The notes beneath the pieces are model-generated. The model was not told where the DNA came from and made no database searches. It saw nothing but the letters and a program-made list of their open reading frames with translations. The position numbers and the translations under genes are program-made. Positions 39,189 to 46,633 of a stretch of DNA of 58,102 nt are shown piece by piece. The first letter of the stretch is position 1, and each line of letters begins with the position of its first letter. Source of the stretch: an uncultured Bacteroidales bacterium (GTDB taxonomy: Bacteria; Bacteroidota; Bacteroidia; Bacteroidales; Muribaculaceae); contig CAMTKF010000010.1 of assembly GCA_947072905.1 (NCBI GenBank), positions 1 through 58,102 on the forward strand. Direction: 5' to 3'.

Positions 39189-40040
39189 TTAACGGGTGGC
39201 GGATGAATCGGTATCGGGAGCCTTGTCTATCAGATCCATGAACTGGTCGAGGCTCGGTGTGATTATAATCTGTGTGCGGCGGTTGAGCTGACGTCCGTCG
39301 GCCGATTCGTTTGAAGCCACGGGATTGTATTCACCGCGACCTCCGGCAGTAAGCCTTGAGGGATCGACACCAAAGTCGTTCTGAAGCACCTGTACAACCG
39401 ATGAAGCACGCAATGTACTCAAATCCCAGTTGTTACGTATATTTGTACGCTTGATGGGCACATTGTCGGTATTACCCTCAACGAGCACACTGTAGTTCTT
39501 GTAATCCTTTATAATCTTGGCAATTTTGCTGAGAATATCCATAGCGTCGGGGCTTATTTCATAGCTGCCGCTGCGGAATAGCATATTATCGGCCAGCGAT
39601 ATGTAAACCACGCCTTTGAGCACCTTCACGTCCACATCGCGCAGCTCTGATGTGTCGAGCGAGCGGGTGAGGTTGTTGGAGAGTACCATCAGCAGCGAGT
39701 CTGACTTTGACTTGGCTTCGACAAGGCGCTTGATATAGCTGTTTGAAGCGTTGATTTCGTCAACGAGCTTTGATATATTCACATTGCCGCTCTGGTTGGT
39801 GGCAATACTCTGCTCAAGTGTCTTCTGCAGGTTGGCGTAGTCCTGACGCAGCTCACCATATCCGCTCTGGCAGTTTGACAACTGAGTCTCAAGGCTCTTG
39901 ATATTGGTATTTGCCGCCGCCAGCGACAGCTGAGATTCATTGTACTCAGACTGCAGGGCATTGAACTTCTTGTTGGTGACGCAACCGGTGGTCGACAGCA
40001 ACCCCAGTGCCAGTATCAGTGCAATAGCTTTTATTTTCAT
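39189..40040 (-). CDS. OmpA-family peptidoglycan-binding lipoprotein
   Basis: The 283-residue lipoprotein has a lipobox (STTGC; Cys20). Residues about 25-125 are a long heptad-rich coiled coil (LQSEYNESQLSLAAANTNIKS and following), then a C-terminal OmpA/MotB domain from about 150 to 265: DNMLFRSGSYEISPDAM, VEGNTDNVPIKR, NWDLSTLRASSVVQVL and GGRGEYNPVASNESADGRQLNRRTQI. This domain binds diaminopimelate of peptidoglycan and ties the outer membrane to the wall. The build is like Bacteroidetes OmpA-like coiled-coil lipoproteins. Divergent from the B12 riboswitch. Secure domain call; exact role unknown. Confidence 0.9.
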   Translation of the reverse strand: MKIKAIALILALGLLSTTGCVTNKKFNALQSEYNESQLSLAAANTNIKSLETQLSNCQSGYGELRQDYANLQKTLEQSIATNQSGNVNISKLVDEINASNSYIKRLVEAKSKSDSLLMVLSNNLTRSLDTSELRDVDVKVLKGVVYISLADNMLFRSGSYEISPDAMDILSKIAKIIKDYKNYSVLVEGNTDNVPIKRTNIRNNWDLSTLRASSVVQVLQNDFGVDPSRLTAGGRGEYNPVASNESADGRQLNRRTQIIITPSLDQFMDLIDKAPDTDSSATR

Positions 40041-40109
40041 AATCTTACGGTTTTTTAGTTATTAAATAATAAACGCCAAATAAGCTATTGTAGTTTAGAA
40101 ATTAATTAC

Positions 40110-40118
40110 TAACTTTGC
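40110..40118 (+). promoter_or_regulatory. -7 promoter box for the cobalamin leader
   Basis: TAACTTTGC, with a TTG at 40088-40090 as -33. Transcription would start close to 40124, at the first base of the riboswitch. Confidence 0.65.
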
Positions 40119-40122
40119 AAAA

Positions 40123-40298
40123 GTTATGGTAGTCCTCAAGCCGAAGAGTCGGTATTAAGGACACAATAGGGAATCCGGTGAGAATCCGGGACAGTACCCG
40201 CTGCTGTAAGTTCCATCTGCAATCCCGTACAACAAGCCATTGGGGCATAACCCTGAGAAGGCGTACGGGACGGAACAAGTCAGAAGACCTGCCATAAC
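40123..40298 (+). ncRNA. Cobalamin (adenosylcobalamin) riboswitch aptamer
   Basis: The closing stem P1 pairs GTTATGG (40123-40129) with CCATAAC (40292-40298). Inside is the consensus core GGTGAGAATCCGGGACAGTACCCGCTGCTGTAA, given here only to name it by parts: the GGTGAGAATCC stretch near 40177, the GACAG-CCCGC-CTGTAA B12-box-like run near 40190-40210, and the L5/kissing part around AACCCTGAGAAGG. The aptamer is complete by eye. It would normally precede a B12 transport or synthesis gene; none follows. Confidence 0.9.
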
Positions 40299-40317
40299 CA
40301 GCCAAGATTAACGCCTG

Positions 40318-40457
40318 CGGGATTATGGGCAAAGGTATGTTTTTGTACAAAAGACAAAGACTGTCGACTAATGCGGAGTGTGTGCTCCGGCGACAGATAG
40401 CCTATATACATATAATCCCGTAAGACGCCTTAATCACAGGCTCTTACGGGATTTTTT
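40318..40457 (+). terminator. Riboswitch expression platform: antiterminator and intrinsic terminator
   Basis: The terminator stem pairs AATCCCGTAAG (40414-40424) with CTTACGGGATT (40443-40453), followed by TTTTT. The segment CGGGATTAT (40318-40326) is perfectly complementary to ATAATCCCG (40412-40420), the left arm of the terminator. These exclusive pairings form a classic on/off switch: ligand-bound aptamer would favour termination. The platform looks functional despite the missing target gene. Confidence 0.8.
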
Positions 40458-40511
40458 GCATCATTACAGCAAAAACAAAAAACAGCATTTTTTTCAGAAT
40501 CTCTCAAAAGG

Positions 40512-40686
40512 TTGAAATATGATAAGGACACAGTTTTTCTGATTTTTCTGATACTCCTATCAGTGGCCACGGGCTGTCGCGATGACAGGCACGTGGCCTC
40601 TACGGGGTATTCCATGTGCAATATTACTGAAATGGGATGTCAATACCGGATGTACAATTGTGAACCTCAAGATTTTTCGCTAATTT
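40512..40686 (+). pseudogene. Broken N-terminal remnant of a lipoprotein gene under the cobalamin riboswitch
   Basis: A ribosome-binding site AAAAGG (40505-40511 area) is followed by ATG at 40519, but that frame stops after seven codons (MIRTQFF). Adding one T to the five-T run at about 40534-40538 would give MIRTQFF continuing into LIFLILLSVATGC, a well-formed lipoprotein signal peptide with lipobox VATGC, then RDDRHVAS. So this looks like a frameshifted start of a surface lipoprotein, the kind of protein (for example BtuG-like) that B12 riboswitches control in this phylum. After about 40610 the sequence no longer looks like a lipoprotein and runs into the promoter of the DUF1016 gene. The identity of the lost gene is inference. 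A frame from TTG at 40512 spans the same peptide without a frameshift, but has poor ribosome-site spacing. Confidence 0.5.
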
Positions 40687-40689
40687 TGC
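40681..40689 (+). promoter_or_regulatory. -7 promoter box for the DUF1016 gene
   Basis: TAATTTTGC with a TTG at 40658-40660 as -33. The predicted transcript start falls at or next to the ATG at 40693, so the message may be leaderless. Confidence 0.5.
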
Positions 40690-40692
40690 GTT

Positions 40693-41871
40693 ATGACAGA
40701 CAAAATTTTGAAAAATATTGAGATGTTGCCTGACGAGGTGAAGTTTGTATCTGACCTCAAGGCAATCGTATATATGGCTAAGGCAAAAGCCTATCAAGCC
40801 GCTGACCTCTACAACGTAGCCAGCAACTGGCTTGTGGGCAGACGCATCGTAGAGCAAGAGCAGTATGGAGAGGCTCGCGCCCAATATGGGAAACACGTGG
40901 TTGAGATAGCGTCTCTTACACTTACCGCTGAGTTTGGTAAAGGTTATAGCATAGTTAATTTGAAAAGTTTCAGAAAATTCTATCTGACATTCAAATACTT
41001 ACAGATTGGGCAGACAGTGTCTGCCCAATCTGCCGATAGACAAGTCTCAAAAGGGCAGACACCGTCTGTCCTTTCCGAGTCTGACATTCAGCGGATGCCG
41101 TCCGCTGAATTGGCGCAGATTCTCCCGGCTAATTTGTCTTGGTCGCATTATGAGCGTCTGATGCGAATCTCGGATGAAGATGAGCGGGATTGGTATATGC
41201 GCGAGGCTGCATTGGAGGGTTGGAGCGTCCGCACATTAGACCGTAATATCGGTTCTCAGTATTACTATCGCTTGCTTCAGACTCCTGAATCGAAGAAGGG
41301 AGAGGTCATTGATGAGATGAAAAAACTGACAGCCGATTATCAGAAAGACCGTCATAAGTTCATGCGAAATCCTGTTGTCGCGGAGTTTTTGGGTTTCTCG
41401 GCTGAATCGGCGTACTCTGAAACGAATCTGGAGACGGCTATAATCGACCATCTTCAGAAATTCATCATGGAGCTGGGTAAAGGCTATGCTTTCGTTGCTC
41501 GTCAACAAAGAATCAAGACCGACATAGGCGAGTATTACATCGACCTTGTGTTTTACAACTATATCCTTAAATGCTTCTTGTTGATTGACTTGAAGACATC
41601 TTCCATAACTCATCAGGATTTGGGACAGATGGATATGTATATACGTATGTACGATGAGTTGAAATGCACTCCTACTGATAACCCGACCATCGGACTACTC
41701 CTTTGCTCGGAAACAAGCAAGGATTTGGCAAGATACTCCTTTCTTAAAGACAGCAAGCAGATATACACTGCCAAATATCTCACATATCTTCCGAGCAAAG
41801 AACAACTTGCAGCAGAAATAATCAAGCAGAAAGAGATTTTTGAACTGCAAACCGGCAAGAAGCTTGACTAA
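40693..41871 (+). CDS. DUF1016 (YhcG-type) PDDEXK nuclease-domain protein
   Basis: The 392-residue protein has the two-part layout of DUF1016: an N-terminal helical DNA-binding-like domain (about 25-200; WLVGRRIVEQEQYGEARAQYGKHVV, WSHYERLMRISDEDERDWYMREAALEGWSVRTLDRNI) and a C-terminal PD-(D/E)XK nuclease domain (about 225-390). Nuclease elements are ETAIIDHLQKFIMELGKGYAFV, DIGEYYIDLVFYN (the Asp) and CFLLIDLKT (Asp-Leu-Lys). Residues 104-140 are an unusual linker encoded by three palindromes (41002-41110). Such genes are common, patchily distributed accessory genes of unclear role, often beside restriction or mobile genes. Here it sits alone between a broken B12 leader and the thiamine operon, and probably arrived by transfer. 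Confidence 0.88.
   Translation: MTDKILKNIEMLPDEVKFVSDLKAIVYMAKAKAYQAADLYNVASNWLVGRRIVEQEQYGEARAQYGKHVVEIASLTLTAEFGKGYSIVNLKSFRKFYLTFKYLQIGQTVSAQSADRQVSKGQTPSVLSESDIQRMPSAELAQILPANLSWSHYERLMRISDEDERDWYMREAALEGWSVRTLDRNIGSQYYYRLLQTPESKKGEVIDEMKKLTADYQKDRHKFMRNPVVAEFLGFSAESAYSETNLETAIIDHLQKFIMELGKGYAFVARQQRIKTDIGEYYIDLVFYNYILKCFLLIDLKTSSITHQDLGQMDMYIRMYDELKCTPTDNPTIGLLLCSETSKDLARYSFLKDSKQIYTAKYLTYLPSKEQLAAEIIKQKEIFELQTGKKLD
41002..41032. repeat. Palindrome 1 in the DUF1016 gene
   Basis: CAGATTGGGCAGAC (41002-41015) is perfectly complementary to GTCTGCCCAATCTG (41019-41032) around a three-base AGT loop: 14 pairs inside coding sequence. Confidence 0.9.
41050..41074. repeat. Palindrome 2 in the DUF1016 gene
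   Basis: AAAGGGCAGAC (41050-41060) pairs with GTCTGTCCTTT (41064-41074) with one G-T wobble and an ACC loop. It shares the GGGCAGAC core with palindrome 1. Confidence 0.9.
41086..41110. repeat. Palindrome 3 in the DUF1016 gene
   Basis: ATTCAGCGGA (41086-41095) pairs with TCCGCTGAAT (41101-41110), loop TGCCG. Its sequence differs from the other two, but arm length and loop size are similar. Confidence 0.9.
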
Positions 41872-41884
41872 ACAGTCAATCCTC

Positions 41885-42700
41885 TTACCAGAAATTATGG
41901 AAATGGTGTACCGGTCCGTGGCCGTGACCTGTATGGTATCCGGCACCGGCTTTTATGGCAGCAGAGTTGTAATCCTTTGCGGCCATTACCGCGGCATCTA
42001 TTGTCATACCCTTGGCCAAACCGGCAGCTACTGCCGACGACAGCGTGCAGCCCGTACCGTGGGTATTGACCGTGGTCACCCTGTCTGATTCAAGTCTGAG
42101 CGTCTCTCCGCTCTCGGCATTGTAGAACACATCAATCAGTTTGTCGTCATGCAGATGTCCGGCCTTCAGAAGTACCGACACCCCGCCGCAACGATGCGAC
42201 AGCTCGCAGGCCAGAGCCGGCAATTCATCCTGCGAACTGATACGCTTGCCCAGCAGAATTTCGGCTTCGGGGATGTTGGGTGTGATTATGCGCACCCGCG
42301 GCATCAGCATCTGGCGCAGTGTCTCAACCGCATCAGCCTCAAGCAAAGGGTCGCCCGAAGTGGCTATCATCACCGGGTCGAGCACTATATTGGCGATCAG
42401 GGGATATTCATCAAGGATTGTGCGCACGGCACGTATCAGCTCGGCTGAGTGCAGCATGCCTATCTTTATGGCATTGACCCCTATATCGTCGATACACGAG
42501 CGAATCTGCCCCGTTACAAATTCAACCGGTATGGGGTGTACACCCGTCACTCCTACAGTATTTTCGTCAACCACGGCCACGATAGCGCTCATGCCATAGC
42601 AACCTAAAGCCGAAAATGTTTTCAAATCGGCCTGTATGCCGGCGCCGCCGCTGGGGTCGCTGCCGGCAATGGTAAGCGCACGGTAAAATTTCTTCTTCAT
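41885..42700 (-). CDS. thiD: Hydroxymethylpyrimidine/phosphomethylpyrimidine kinase
   Basis: Phosphorylates HMP to HMP-P and HMP-PP for thiamine synthesis; cytoplasmic ribokinase-fold enzyme. The start at 42700 gives an ATGA overlap with the tenA stop codon, like other junctions here. The 271-residue protein shows TIAGSDPSGGAGIQADLKTF at the N-terminus, VLDPVMIATSG in the middle and the anion-hole motif TVNTHGTGCTLSSAVAAGLA with the catalytic Asp region near the C-terminus. As the last gene of the thiamine operon, it feeds the pyrimidine half to ThiE. It converges on the DUF1016 gene with only 13 bases between, and no clear terminator was seen there. Confidence 0.95.
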   Translation of the reverse strand: MKKKFYRALTIAGSDPSGGAGIQADLKTFSALGCYGMSAIVAVVDENTVGVTGVHPIPVEFVTGQIRSCIDDIGVNAIKIGMLHSAELIRAVRTILDEYPLIANIVLDPVMIATSGDPLLEADAVETLRQMLMPRVRIITPNIPEAEILLGKRISSQDELPALACELSHRCGGVSVLLKAGHLHDDKLIDVFYNAESGETLRLESDRVTTVNTHGTGCTLSSAVAAGLAKGMTIDAAVMAAKDYNSAAIKAGAGYHTGHGHGPVHHFHNFW

Positions 42701-43341
42701 ATTTTCCATTTTTCAAGATTATAGGCACTGTCCCAGAACATCCATTCAAGGCGGCAGCATGTTAGAAACACCTCATCCATGCGCCTTCGCACCTCGTCGG
42801 TTGATTCGTCTGCCAGGCGGTCGCATATCTCTATGGCACGATCGGTGGACAGGTCAAACGCGCTGTCGCCGTAGGTGCGTATCCATTGTGCGTATGGATT
42901 GGTGCTGAGATCGCCGGCCGAGTCGAGAATCGCGCGACCGACATTACGATAAATCCAAAAGCATGGCAGCAGAGCGGCAGTCTCTACGGCCACATCTTCG
43001 TAAGCCATGGATTTCTCAACCGAAGTGTACAGCATGCAGGTGGGCGAGACCGGCGGCAGTTCCATGCCGCAAATAAACGACTCATGCAATGCACGCTCCA
43101 CGGCTATGCCTTCTGTGGCGAATTGCAAGAAAGATTCAATCTGATCTTTGTATGGAAGCCGCGATGCCACGTGAGACAGCACCGAGGTATAGCTCTTGAG
43201 GTACTGTGCGTCCTGACCGAGATAATACATGAATTTATCGCGTGGAAGTGTGCCTGCTGCCAGCTCGCATACAAAAGGATGTTTCAGTATCGACTCGTAG
43301 ATATGAGCTACTTGTAGCCAGGCGTGTTCAGACCATTTCAT
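42697..43341 (-). CDS. tenA: Thiaminase II / aminopyrimidine aminohydrolase
   Basis: Salvages base-degraded thiamine by hydrolysing aminomethyl-HMP to HMP. The start at 43341 makes an ATGA overlap with the methyltransferase stop codon. 214 residues of an all-helical TenA fold: FVCELAAGTLPRDKFMYYLGQDAQYLKSY at the N-terminus, with the substrate-binding Asp and Tyr; an active-site Cys in the middle, likely within PVSPTCMLYT; and a Glu in the C-terminal helices (FLTCCRLEWMFWDSAYNLE, including the conserved Glu). It sits between the methyltransferase and thiD, so HMP it makes can be phosphorylated at once. With thiC missing from the operon it may be the main pyrimidine source. Confidence 0.93.
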   Translation of the reverse strand: MKWSEHAWLQVAHIYESILKHPFVCELAAGTLPRDKFMYYLGQDAQYLKSYTSVLSHVASRLPYKDQIESFLQFATEGIAVERALHESFICGMELPPVSPTCMLYTSVEKSMAYEDVAVETAALLPCFWIYRNVGRAILDSAGDLSTNPYAQWIRTYGDSAFDLSTDRAIEICDRLADESTDEVRRRMDEVFLTCCRLEWMFWDSAYNLEKWKI

Positions 43342-44036
43342 TTGAATGCAGTTATTGCCACATAGTCGCCCTTGTCGCAACCTTCTATCGGGTCTTCGAC
43401 CTGCGCGTCAGAGTCAAGGGGATGTGTGGTGAGGGTTTGTGCGAATTTCAGATTCCTGAATCCTGCGGCCTGCAACATCTCTACTTTTGAGGCCGTAGTG
43501 CGCCAGCGGGCGGTCTTCACAAGCTCTATGGGATAAGGATCCGGCGGATAGCAGCCCCGGAGCAAGGGATGATCCCATGTTCCTAAAGTCATGGCTAGAT
43601 TGTAGAGAATGCCGTAAGAGCTTTCTTTGGGGACATCTATCAGAATCACTTTGCCCCCGGCCGGAAGAGCCTTGTAAGCTTTATCGAGAACCTGAGCAAG
43701 ATTGTCTATATAGCCGGGGCTGCCGTTGAAAAGGATAGTGTCGTATGTTCCGGTACCGAAGTCGGCCGATTCGGCATCGGTGACACATACATTAAGGCCG
43801 CGTTTCACGGCTATGGCTGCCATTTCGGCCGAAGGTTCCACACCGTCGTTCACCTCTATAGAGTATTCATCCCTGAGAAGTTTCTCAAAAAGGCCGCTTC
43901 CGCAGCCTACCGACAGTACCCTGCCGGCATCTTTAAGCGTCAGAGCCACAAGGCGCAACTCCGACATCAGTACATTAACATTATTCAGAAACCACGCATC
44001 GTACAGCGAGGCATATTTATCAAAACCGGTCCACAT
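43338..44036 (-). CDS. SAM-dependent methyltransferase inside the thiamine operon
   Basis: The 232-residue class I methyltransferase has motif I GRVLSVGCGSGLFEKLL (SAM-binding), an acidic residue at the end of strand 2 (DGVEPSAEM), motif II-like YDTILFNGSPGYID, and LPAGGKVILIDVP. The fold is clear; the substrate is not. It lies 2 bases after thiF and overlaps tenA by 4 bases, so it is surely co-translated with thiamine genes, but no methyl transfer is known in the standard pathway here. It might act on a thiamine breakdown product or an antimetabolite, or be a hitchhiker. This is inference. Confidence 0.8.
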   Translation of the reverse strand: MWTGFDKYASLYDAWFLNNVNVLMSELRLVALTLKDAGRVLSVGCGSGLFEKLLRDEYSIEVNDGVEPSAEMAAIAVKRGLNVCVTDAESADFGTGTYDTILFNGSPGYIDNLAQVLDKAYKALPAGGKVILIDVPKESSYGILYNLAMTLGTWDHPLLRGCYPPDPYPIELVKTARWRTTASKVEMLQAAGFRNLKFAQTLTTHPLDSDAQVEDPIEGCDKGDYVAITAFK

Positions 44037-44038
44037 AT

Positions 44039-44731
44039 TTATATATTCAAAAGATTAAATTCCATATTCAAAAGATTCACTGCAAGCAGCTTGCCGTCGA
44101 GCGCCGGGGCTATTCCGCACAGCACTTTCATCGCCTCGGCGGCCTGTATGCAGCCAAGCACTCCGGGCACAGGGCCTATGACACCTTCGGCTGCTGCAGG
44201 GCGTGCGGTGAGTTCGTCGCGGTCGGGACACAGCAGGGCATAGCCGGCACCCGAGCCGGGCATGAAAGTAGATACCATACCGTCGAAACCGCTTATAGAG
44301 CCGAATACCCACGGTTTAGCGAGTTCACGGCAGCAATCGTCGAGCAAAAAGCGCGTGGCATAGTTGTCGCAGCAGTCCACCACAAGGTCATAACCCGAAA
44401 TTATATCGCGGGCATTTTCCTCACATATTCCACATGGATGCAGAATAAATTCGGTATCGGGAGCTACGCCCCGCAGCCGGTCCATGGCAGCCCGCACCTT
44501 GGGGCGGCCTATATCGGCATACGAATACAGCAATTGCCGGTGCAGATTGCTTTCGCCCACAGTATCGGCATCAGCCAGGCCAATGCGGCCTACGCCGGCA
44601 CCGGCAAGATACAGTGCCACAGGGCATCCGAGACCTCCCAAGCCAACTATCAGCACCGATGCTGCGGTGAGTCGGTGCTGGCCCTCCTCGCCTATCTGCG
44701 GGAGCATAATCTGTCTGTCAAAACGGCTCAT
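44039..44731 (-). CDS. thiF: ThiF/MoeB-type adenylyltransferase for ThiS
   Basis: Activates the C-terminal Gly of ThiS by adenylation so that sulfur can be loaded. 230 residues: an N-terminal RQIMLPQIGEEGQ, then the nucleotide motif IVGLGGLGCPVALYLAG (GxGGxG at 30-35), Asp54 and Asp56 in GLADADTVGESNLHRQLLY, and the VVDCCDNYATRFLLDDCC segment. The zinc-binding CxxC pair and the sulfur-transfer Cys of E. coli ThiF (in a CAEAG-like motif) are not kept: here the segments read GYALLCPDRDE and AAAEGVIGP. So the sulfur route may differ. ATGA overlap with thiH. Confidence 0.92.
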   Translation of the reverse strand: MSRFDRQIMLPQIGEEGQHRLTAASVLIVGLGGLGCPVALYLAGAGVGRIGLADADTVGESNLHRQLLYSYADIGRPKVRAAMDRLRGVAPDTEFILHPCGICEENARDIISGYDLVVDCCDNYATRFLLDDCCRELAKPWVFGSISGFDGMVSTFMPGSGAGYALLCPDRDELTARPAAAEGVIGPVPGVLGCIQAAEAMKVLCGIAPALDGKLLAVNLLNMEFNLLNI

Positions 44732-45843
44732 CTCACATCGAAAACTTTATCCCAGTCTTTCCATACCACTTCCTGCCCTGCACGCCGTATGGCATCGGCC
44801 ACCTCGGCGGGAGTGCGCTCATCGCTCACTGCAAACTGTTCAAGTGCCTGCGGATATGTATGGTAGCCGCCCGGCTCGGTCTTTGAACCTGCACTCATCG
44901 AGGTGGCACCGAGCCGGCATATATTGTTGCGGAATGCAGGCAGTTCGCGCGTTGAGACTGATATGTCGACATCATGGTCGAAAATACGGAATGCGAAGGT
45001 GAGCTTGGCAAGCTCGCGGTCGGTCATAACCACATTTGGCTGATAACCGCTGGCCGAGGCTCGCATACGGGGGAAATTAACACTGAAGCGGGTTTTCCAA
45101 TATTTCTTGCGCAGATACAGCAGATGCCGGGCCATCATGGTAACATCAGTTTTCCAGTCTTCGAGCCCTATGAGCACGCCCATGCCAATTTTATGAACGC
45201 CGGCAAGCCCCATGCGGTCGAAGCCGTTGACCCTCCACTCAAAGTTGGCCTTCTGACCGGCCGGATGATATACATTATACCGTTTGCGGTTATATGTTTC
45301 CTGAAAACATACCACTCCGTTAAGCCCGTCCTCAACCAATCGGGCATAATCCTCGGCCGACATGGGCATAACCTCTATCGAGAGATTGCTGAAGTAAGGA
45401 CGACAAACCTTCAGCGCCTGCGACAGATACTCCACACCGGCCACCCGAGGATTCTCTCCGGTGACTATCAGCAGATTCTCAAAGGGGCCAAGTTCCTTTA
45501 TGGCCTTGCATTCGTCCTCTATCTGAGCGGGGGTGAGTATCACGCGCTTGAATTTATTATGGCAGTTGAAGCCGCAGTACACACACGAATTGGTGCACGA
45601 ATTGGTTATGTACATGGGTATGTACATTGATATGGTTTTGCCGAAACGTTCGCGTGTAAGAGCCATGCTGCGCGCGGCCATCTGTTCGAGAAACGGATCG
45701 GCGGCCGGCGAAATCAGTGCCATGAAGCCCTCTATTCCGGGATTGGGAGAATTGAGCGCCCTCAGCACATCGGCCGCGGTCTTGGAGTTGATGCGCTCGG
45801 TGGTGGCGTCCCAGTCGTATTTTAATAACTCTTCGGAGAACAT
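44728..45843 (-). CDS. thiH: 2-Iminoacetate synthase (tyrosine lyase)
   Basis: Radical SAM enzyme that splits tyrosine to dehydroglycine (2-iminoacetate) and p-cresol to supply the C-N unit of the thiazole ring. The iron-sulfur motif CX3CX2C is at Cys83, Cys87 and Cys90 (TNSCTNSCVYCGFNC). The C-terminal biotin/thiamine-synthesis-associated domain includes LTFAFRIFDHDVDISVSTRE and SAGSKTEPGGY. Length 371, normal for the family. Presence of ThiH, and absence of a ThiO gene, points to the anaerobic route, matching a gut anaerobe. p-Cresol would be released as a by-product. It follows thiG by 4 bases and overlaps thiF. Confidence 0.96.
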   Translation of the reverse strand: MFSEELLKYDWDATTERINSKTAADVLRALNSPNPGIEGFMALISPAADPFLEQMAARSMALTRERFGKTISMYIPMYITNSCTNSCVYCGFNCHNKFKRVILTPAQIEDECKAIKELGPFENLLIVTGENPRVAGVEYLSQALKVCRPYFSNLSIEVMPMSAEDYARLVEDGLNGVVCFQETYNRKRYNVYHPAGQKANFEWRVNGFDRMGLAGVHKIGMGVLIGLEDWKTDVTMMARHLLYLRKKYWKTRFSVNFPRMRASASGYQPNVVMTDRELAKLTFAFRIFDHDVDISVSTRELPAFRNNICRLGATSMSAGSKTEPGGYHTYPQALEQFAVSDERTPAEVADAIRRAGQEVVWKDWDKVFDVR

Positions 45844-45847
45844 GGCA

Positions 45848-46621
45848 TCAGAGATCTAAGAAAGATGTCAGAGGACTGCTTGCCACAGCCGACTGCGACT
45901 GCACACCCAGCCCGGCCAGATAAGCTTCGCGACCGGCCTCGGTGGCTTTTGCAAAAGCACGGGCCATGGCTACGGGGTCGCCGGCCACTGCGATTGCAGT
46001 ATTTACAAGAACAGCATCGGCACCCATCTCCATGGCTTCGGCGGCATGCGAGGGCGCGCCCAGACCGGCATCCACCACCACAGGCACACGGCTTTCGGCG
46101 ATTATTATTTCGATAAGGTCGCGTGTTACGAGTCCCTTGTTGGTGCCTATGGGAGCTGCAAGGGGCATAACAGCAGCCGTACCGGCTTCTTCGAGTCGTT
46201 TGCAAAGCACGGGGTCGGCCTGTATATATGGCAGCACCTTGAATCCCAGGCGTGCCAGCTCTTCGGTAGCTTTGAGTGTTTCAATGGGGTCGGGAAACAG
46301 ATACTTGGGATCGGGGTGAATCTCAAGCTTTATGAAGTCGGTGCCGAAGGCTTCGCGGGCGAGTTCGGCTGCAAGCACAGCCTCGCGGGCATCACGTACT
46401 CCCGACGTATTGGGCAGCAGATTTATTCCATGTCCTGACACATGACTGAGCATGTCATCGTGAGGATTTTCCATGTCAATTCGTTTCATCGCCAAAGTCA
46501 CCATCTGTGTGCCCGAAGCTATTATGGCATCATGCATCAGCTTGTTGGAACTGAACTTGCCGGTGCCTACAAACAGGCGGGATGTGAATTCCTTACCGCC
46601 TATGATCAATTTATCATCCAT
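45848..46621 (-). CDS. thiG: Thiazole synthase
   Basis: Builds the thiazole phosphate ring from deoxyxylulose 5-phosphate, dehydroglycine and ThiS-thiocarboxylate; cytoplasmic (beta/alpha)8 barrel. The 257 residues show [18 protein letters not shown] at the N-terminus, the Schiff-base Lys within [16 protein letters not shown], the phosphate loop [28 protein letters not shown], and the terminal region that docks on ThiS. It lies 12 bases after thiE and 4 before thiH, with no thiC between, where many relatives carry it. Confidence 0.96.
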   Translation of the reverse strand: MDDKLIIGGKEFTSRLFVGTGKFSSNKLMHDAIIASGTQMVTLAMKRIDMENPHDDMLSHVSGHGINLLPNTSGVRDAREAVLAAELAREAFGTDFIKLEIHPDPKYLFPDPIETLKATEELARLGFKVLPYIQADPVLCKRLEEAGTAAVMPLAAPIGTNKGLVTRDLIEIIIAESRVPVVVDAGLGAPSHAAEAMEMGADAVLVNTAIAVAGDPVAMARAFAKATEAGREAYLAGLGVQSQSAVASSPLTSFLDL

Positions 46622-46633
46622 ATCGTATTGTTT

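Noticed and set aside
40330-40422. 28-codon frame starting at ATG 40337 in the B12 leader
   Set aside because: It runs through the antiterminator region into the left arm of the terminator and encodes no recognisable pattern; the sequence is explained by the riboswitch switch.
41002-41110. Palindrome cluster as a CRISPR array
   Set aside because: Units differ in sequence, spacing is about 15-50 bases and irregular, and the whole stretch is in a continuous coding frame.
40693-41871. DUF1016 gene as part of a restriction-modification or defence island
   Set aside because: No methylase, specificity, toxin-antitoxin or other defence gene lies next to it; neighbours are an OmpA lipoprotein, a B12 leader and thiamine genes.
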